Made by a program: the position numbers and the translations under genes
From: an uncultured Collinsella sp.
Lineage (GTDB): Bacteria; Actinomycetota; Coriobacteriia; Coriobacteriales; Coriobacteriaceae
Assembly: GCA_900546085.1 (NCBI GenBank)
Contig: URBS01000097.1
Location: 1-8,692 of the forward strand
Length of the DNA stretch: 8,692 bases
Direction of reading: 5' to 3'
The notes under the pieces: generated by a model
What the model saw: only the letters and a program-made list of their open reading frames with translations
What the model was told of the DNA's origin: nothing
Databases searched by the model: none
Part shown: positions 6,413 through 8,692 of the stretch, in pieces
Position numbering within the stretch: position 1 is the first letter of the stretch
Layout: every line of letters begins with the position of its first letter

Positions 6413-6443
6413 ACTATACACCCATACCCCCTGGGGGTATCAA
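6413..6443 (-). promoter_or_regulatory. copA promoter with CsoR-type operator
   Basis: On the minus strand, TTGATA (6443-6438) and TATAGT (6418-6413) form -35 and -10 elements with a long 19-bp spacer. The overlapping TGTATA would give 17 bp. The spacer is almost filled by the perfect 17-bp palindrome ATACCCCC-T-GGGGGTAT at 6424-6440. Such C-run/G-run palindromes flanked by TA are the known form of CsoR operators, and csoR is in this operon. Repressor bound here would cover the spacer and overlap the -35. The -10 lies about 48 nt upstream of the copA start. Confidence 0.85.
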
Positions 6444-6452
6444 GTGCAGAAA

Positions 6453-6469
6453 GAAATGTATGACATTTC
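6453..6469. promoter_or_regulatory. 17-bp palindrome upstream of the copA -35
   Basis: GAAATGT-ATG-ACATTTC is a perfect 7-3-7 palindrome lying 9 bp upstream of the copA -35. Its sequence is unrelated to the CsoR operator, so it looks like a site for a second dimeric regulator. The regulator is unknown. Confidence 0.5.
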
Positions 6470-6497
6470 GATACAGATGAGGGTGGCTGCTCAATCG

Positions 6498-6514
6498 TTG
6501 GCAGTCCCTGCCAA
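6498..6514. promoter_or_regulatory. Second 17-bp palindrome, next to the repeat array
   Basis: TTGGCAG-TCC-CTGCCAA is another perfect 7-3-7 palindrome, 3 bp before the first arm of the second array. Its centre (6506) is 39 bp from the centre of the adjoining hairpin unit (6545), close to the array's own 40-bp step. It could be an operator or a diverged array member. Confidence 0.45.
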
Positions 6515-6517
6515 ACA

Positions 6518-6655
6518 TCTCAATCTGTAACATCTAGCAGGGAAAATGACCTCTAACTGTTACAGATCGAGATTATGTTTTGCGATGTTTGAGTTCGTCT
6601 CGATCTGTAACAGTAGAAACCCGGTTTTGTCTCGTAACTGTTACAGATTGAGACA
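6518..6655. repeat. Second array of four alternating 15-bp repeats with 40-bp phase (two hairpin units)
   Basis: The same repeat as at 799-1098 recurs here. Left arms are at 6518-6532 and 6598-6612, and right arms at 6558-6572 and 6639-6653 (extended to 6655). Steps between starts are 40, 40 and 41 bp. All four copies keep the core ATCTGTAACA or its complement. The linkers differ from those of the first array, although the sequence just before the second left arm (GAGTTCGTCTCGATC) resembles that before unit 1 (GAGTTTGTCTCGATC). It lies between the divergent copA and helicase transcription units and contains no credible gene. Confidence 0.92.
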
Positions 6656-6720
6656 ATCGGCCAGGCCCGCCCCGTCCGCCTCGTCATCTGTGGTTTACGT
6701 GGGGGCATGTGAAGCACGGG

Positions 6721-6925
6721 TATACTAACCGGCGGCGAATCTGCTCCATCGCTTAGAGCTGCTGCGTCTGGACGGCGCGTGATAGGGCTGCCAAAGCGAT
6801 CGCCAGCGTGCTGAGCAACGTCCTCTCTGTGCGCACCTGTTTTGTATGTATTAGCGCACTACCAAGCACGCCCCGCGCGGCTGCATGCCGTGCCCATAAC
6901 GCGTGCAGATAAGGAACAACAACAT
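6721..6925 (+). other. Promoter-like -10 and long structured leader of the helicase gene
   Basis: TATACT at 6721-6726 is a plausible -10 without a clear -35 at the right distance. If used, it gives a 5' leader of nearly 200 nt. The leader can form a stem ATCGCTT (6748-6754) with AAGCGAT (6794-6800), extended by GGCG (6731-6734) with CGCC (6801-6804) across a bulge. It can also form a hairpin GCGCGGC (6875-6881)/GCCGTGC (6887-6893) with one G-T pair. It matches no riboswitch or RNA family that I recognise. Long leaders are known on some RNA helicase genes with cold-shock or autogenous control; that role here is inference. Confidence 0.3.
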
Positions 6926-8692
6926 ATGCGTAATTCTGTATCCGACGTCACGGACGCCGAGATTCTGGACGAGACCCGCGAGGCCATGACCCAGGCTGCC
7001 TTCGATGCTGCCGACGAGGCCAATGCTGCCCAGGCCGTCGAGTCCGCGACCGAGAACCTGCCCGCCTTTGACGAGCTGGGTCTTTCGGACGAGATGCTTC
7101 GTGCCATCGAGAACCTTGGCTACACGGCACCCACGCCCGTGCAGGCCGGCTCGATCCCCGTGGTGCTCGAGGGCCGCGACCTGCTTGCCGCCGCTCAGAC
7201 CGGCACCGGCAAGACGGCTGCCTTTTTGCTGCCGACCATGAACAACCTGGAGCACATCGCTCCTCCCAAACCCGTACGCGAGCGCGGCGGCCGCAACCGT
7301 CGTCGCGGTGCTAAAAAGCCCGAGGGCAACGGCCGCGGTCCCGTGATGCTCGTCATCACCCCCACGCGCGAGCTCGCTCAGCAGATCGACGAGGTCGCCG
7401 GCAAGATTGCCGACGTTACCGGCCATGTCGCCGTGACCGTCGTGGGCGGCGTGAGCTACAAGCCCCAGACCGCGGCGCTCAAGTACGGCTGCGACATCCT
7501 TGTCGCCACGCCGGGCCGTCTGGTCGACCTGATTGAGCAGGGCGCTTGCCACCTGAACGAGGTCAAGGTGCTGGTTCTGGACGAGGCCGACCGCATGCTC
7601 GACATGGGCTTTTTGCCCGCCGTCCGTCGCATTGTGCGCGAGACGCCGGCCGAGCGCCAGACGCTGCTGTTCTCGGCGACCCTCGACGAGGAGGCCGTGG
7701 GCGAGATCACCGACCTGGTGAGCGATCCGGCCCGCGTGGAGATCGCGCCTGCCACGTCGACCGCCGACACCGTCGACCAGTTTGTGTTCCCGGTGTCCAT
7801 CGAGGCCAAGAACAACCTGCTGCCCGAGTTCCTCAAGAAGGAGGGTCCGGAGCGCACGATCGTCTTTATGCGCACCAAGCACCGCGCCGACAGCTGCTGC
7901 CGTCGTCTGGAGCGTAAGGGCATCAAGGCCGCCGCGATCCACGGCAACCGCAGCCAGGCCCAGCGCGAGCGTGCGCTTTCGGCCTTCCGCGACGGCACCG
8001 TTGACGTGCTGGTGGCAACCGATGTCCTCGCCCGCGGCATCGACATTAGCGATGTGCGCTACGTCGTGAACTTTGACGTGCCGGCCGAGCCGACCGACTA
8101 CATCCACCGCATCGGCCGCACGGGCCGTGCCGGTGAGCTGGGCTGGGCCATCACGTTTGTGACCGAGCAGGACGTCGATGAGTTCTATGAGATCGAGAAG
8201 CTCATGGACAAGACGGCCGACATCTACGAGGCCGGCGACTTGCATGTGGGTCCCAATCCGCCCACCGTTGATCCCGAGCGCGATCCTGCGGCCTTTAAGG
8301 TGAAGAAGAAGACCAAGCGCGGCAAGTCCAAGAGCAAGAAGAAGCTCGAGCAGGCACGTCGCGACGGCAAGCGCAACGGCGACGATTACGGCGATGTTGC
8401 CGGTCGTTCCAACCGCGGTCGCGATGAGCGTCGCGGCGACGGCGAGCGTCCGAGCCGTCCCAAGCGCGGCGGCAAGACCCGCGTGCGCGAGGGCGTTCAG
8501 GCTCGCGTGGACGAGGCTGTGGAGAGCGTGGCTCGCGAGGTGGCTGCCGAGGAGCGCGGGGGTGCTGCTGCTGCCGAGCAGGCCCCGCGAGGCAACCGTG
8601 CCGAGCGCCGTGCCAAGCAGTTCCAGGGCGAGGCGCATCGCCGTCGCCGCGAGGACGAGGACCGCGGCGGTCGTCGCCGTGTTGAGCGCGAA
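6926..8692 (+). CDS. DEAD-box ATP-dependent RNA helicase, RhlE/CsdA-like, 3' partial
   Basis: The frame starts at ATG 6926 (AAGGA about 10 nt upstream) and runs open to the window edge, giving 589 residues without a stop. This cytosolic helicase unwinds short RNA duplexes using ATP, in ribosome assembly or RNA decay. All core motifs are present: Q motif FDELGLSDEML...PTPVQ (48-73), AQTGTGKT (90-97), PTRELA (146-151), GG (174-175), TPGRL (195-199), DEAD (219-222), SAT (250-252), ATDVLARGID (364-373) and HRIGRTGRAG (394-403). About 45 acidic, Ala-rich residues precede the Q motif. A basic insert (about 117-138, Arg/Gly/Lys) separates motifs I and Ia. After about residue 450 comes a long Arg/Lys/Gly-rich, low-complexity tail typical of non-specific RNA binding. 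The exact subfamily (RhlE, CsdA/DeaD or CshA) cannot be settled from this, so no symbol is given. It is transcribed divergently from copA with no evident link to copper. Confidence 0.93.
   Translation, partial: MRNSVSDVTDAEILDETREAMTQAAFDAADEANAAQAVESATENLPAFDELGLSDEMLRAIENLGYTAPTPVQAGSIPVVLEGRDLLAAAQTGTGKTAAFLLPTMNNLEHIAPPKPVRERGGRNRRRGAKKPEGNGRGPVMLVITPTRELAQQIDEVAGKIADVTGHVAVTVVGGVSYKPQTAALKYGCDILVATPGRLVDLIEQGACHLNEVKVLVLDEADRMLDMGFLPAVRRIVRETPAERQTLLFSATLDEEAVGEITDLVSDPARVEIAPATSTADTVDQFVFPVSIEAKNNLLPEFLKKEGPERTIVFMRTKHRADSCCRRLERKGIKAAAIHGNRSQAQRERALSAFRDGTVDVLVATDVLARGIDISDVRYVVNFDVPAEPTDYIHRIGRTGRAGELGWAITFVTEQDVDEFYEIEKLMDKTADIYEAGDLHVGPNPPTVDPERDPAAFKVKKKTKRGKSKSKKKLEQARRDGKRNGDDYGDVAGRSNRGRDERRGDGERPSRPKRGGKTRVREGVQARVDEAVESVAREVAAEERGGAAAAEQAPRGNRAERRAKQFQGEAHRRRREDEDRGGRRRVERE

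Noticed and set aside
6851..8638. Long minus-strand open frame of 595 codons
   Set aside because: It is the mirror of the helicase gene, whose full set of DEAD-box motifs is on the plus strand. The antisense translation is Ala/Leu/Gly/His-rich without recognisable domains, as expected for the complement of GC-rich codons.

Overview
The window reads as chromosomal DNA of a high-GC Gram-positive bacterium. Codon choice (GCC/GGC/CGC rich), AGGAGG-like ribosome binding sites and the gene families fit an actinobacterium of the Coriobacteriia, and Collinsella is my best guess. That placement is inference from style, not from a marker gene.

Layout. Positions 1-758 (+) hold the 3' end of a gene for a DUF559/Vsr-like predicted nuclease. 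Positions 799-1098 hold a strictly phased array of eight short repeats in alternating orientation, one every 40 bp. Positions 1247-2617 (+) encode a metal-dependent amidohydrolase of the imidazolonepropionase/Xaa-Pro dipeptidase type, ended by a strong bidirectional terminator (2651-2687). That terminator also faces a convergent small membrane protein with a C-terminal zinc ribbon (2752-3225, -). A perfect 32-bp inverted repeat (3271-3337) separates this gene from a copper-homeostasis operon on the minus strand: copA (6365-4023), copZ (3875-3654) and csoR (3610-3338). Upstream of copA is a promoter with a perfect 17-bp CsoR-type operator, then two more 17-bp palindromes, then a second copy of the 40-bp-phased repeat array (6518-6655). 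A long leader follows, and then a DEAD-box RNA helicase (6926 to window end, +, 3' partial).

How the genes work together. The copper operon is a self-contained circuit. CsoR should repress the operon until Cu(I) binds its Cys-His-Cys site, CopZ carries Cu(I), and CopA pumps it out. The other genes have no evident functional link to it.

The most unusual content is non-coding. Two loci 5.4 kb apart carry the same 15-bp repeat, 12 copies in all with an invariant 10-bp core. The copies alternate in orientation with 40/41-bp steps, and hairpin-forming inserts lie between the arms. In addition there are a 32-bp perfect palindrome, a 93-bp imperfect palindrome between copA and copZ, and a cluster of three 17-bp palindromes in front of copA.
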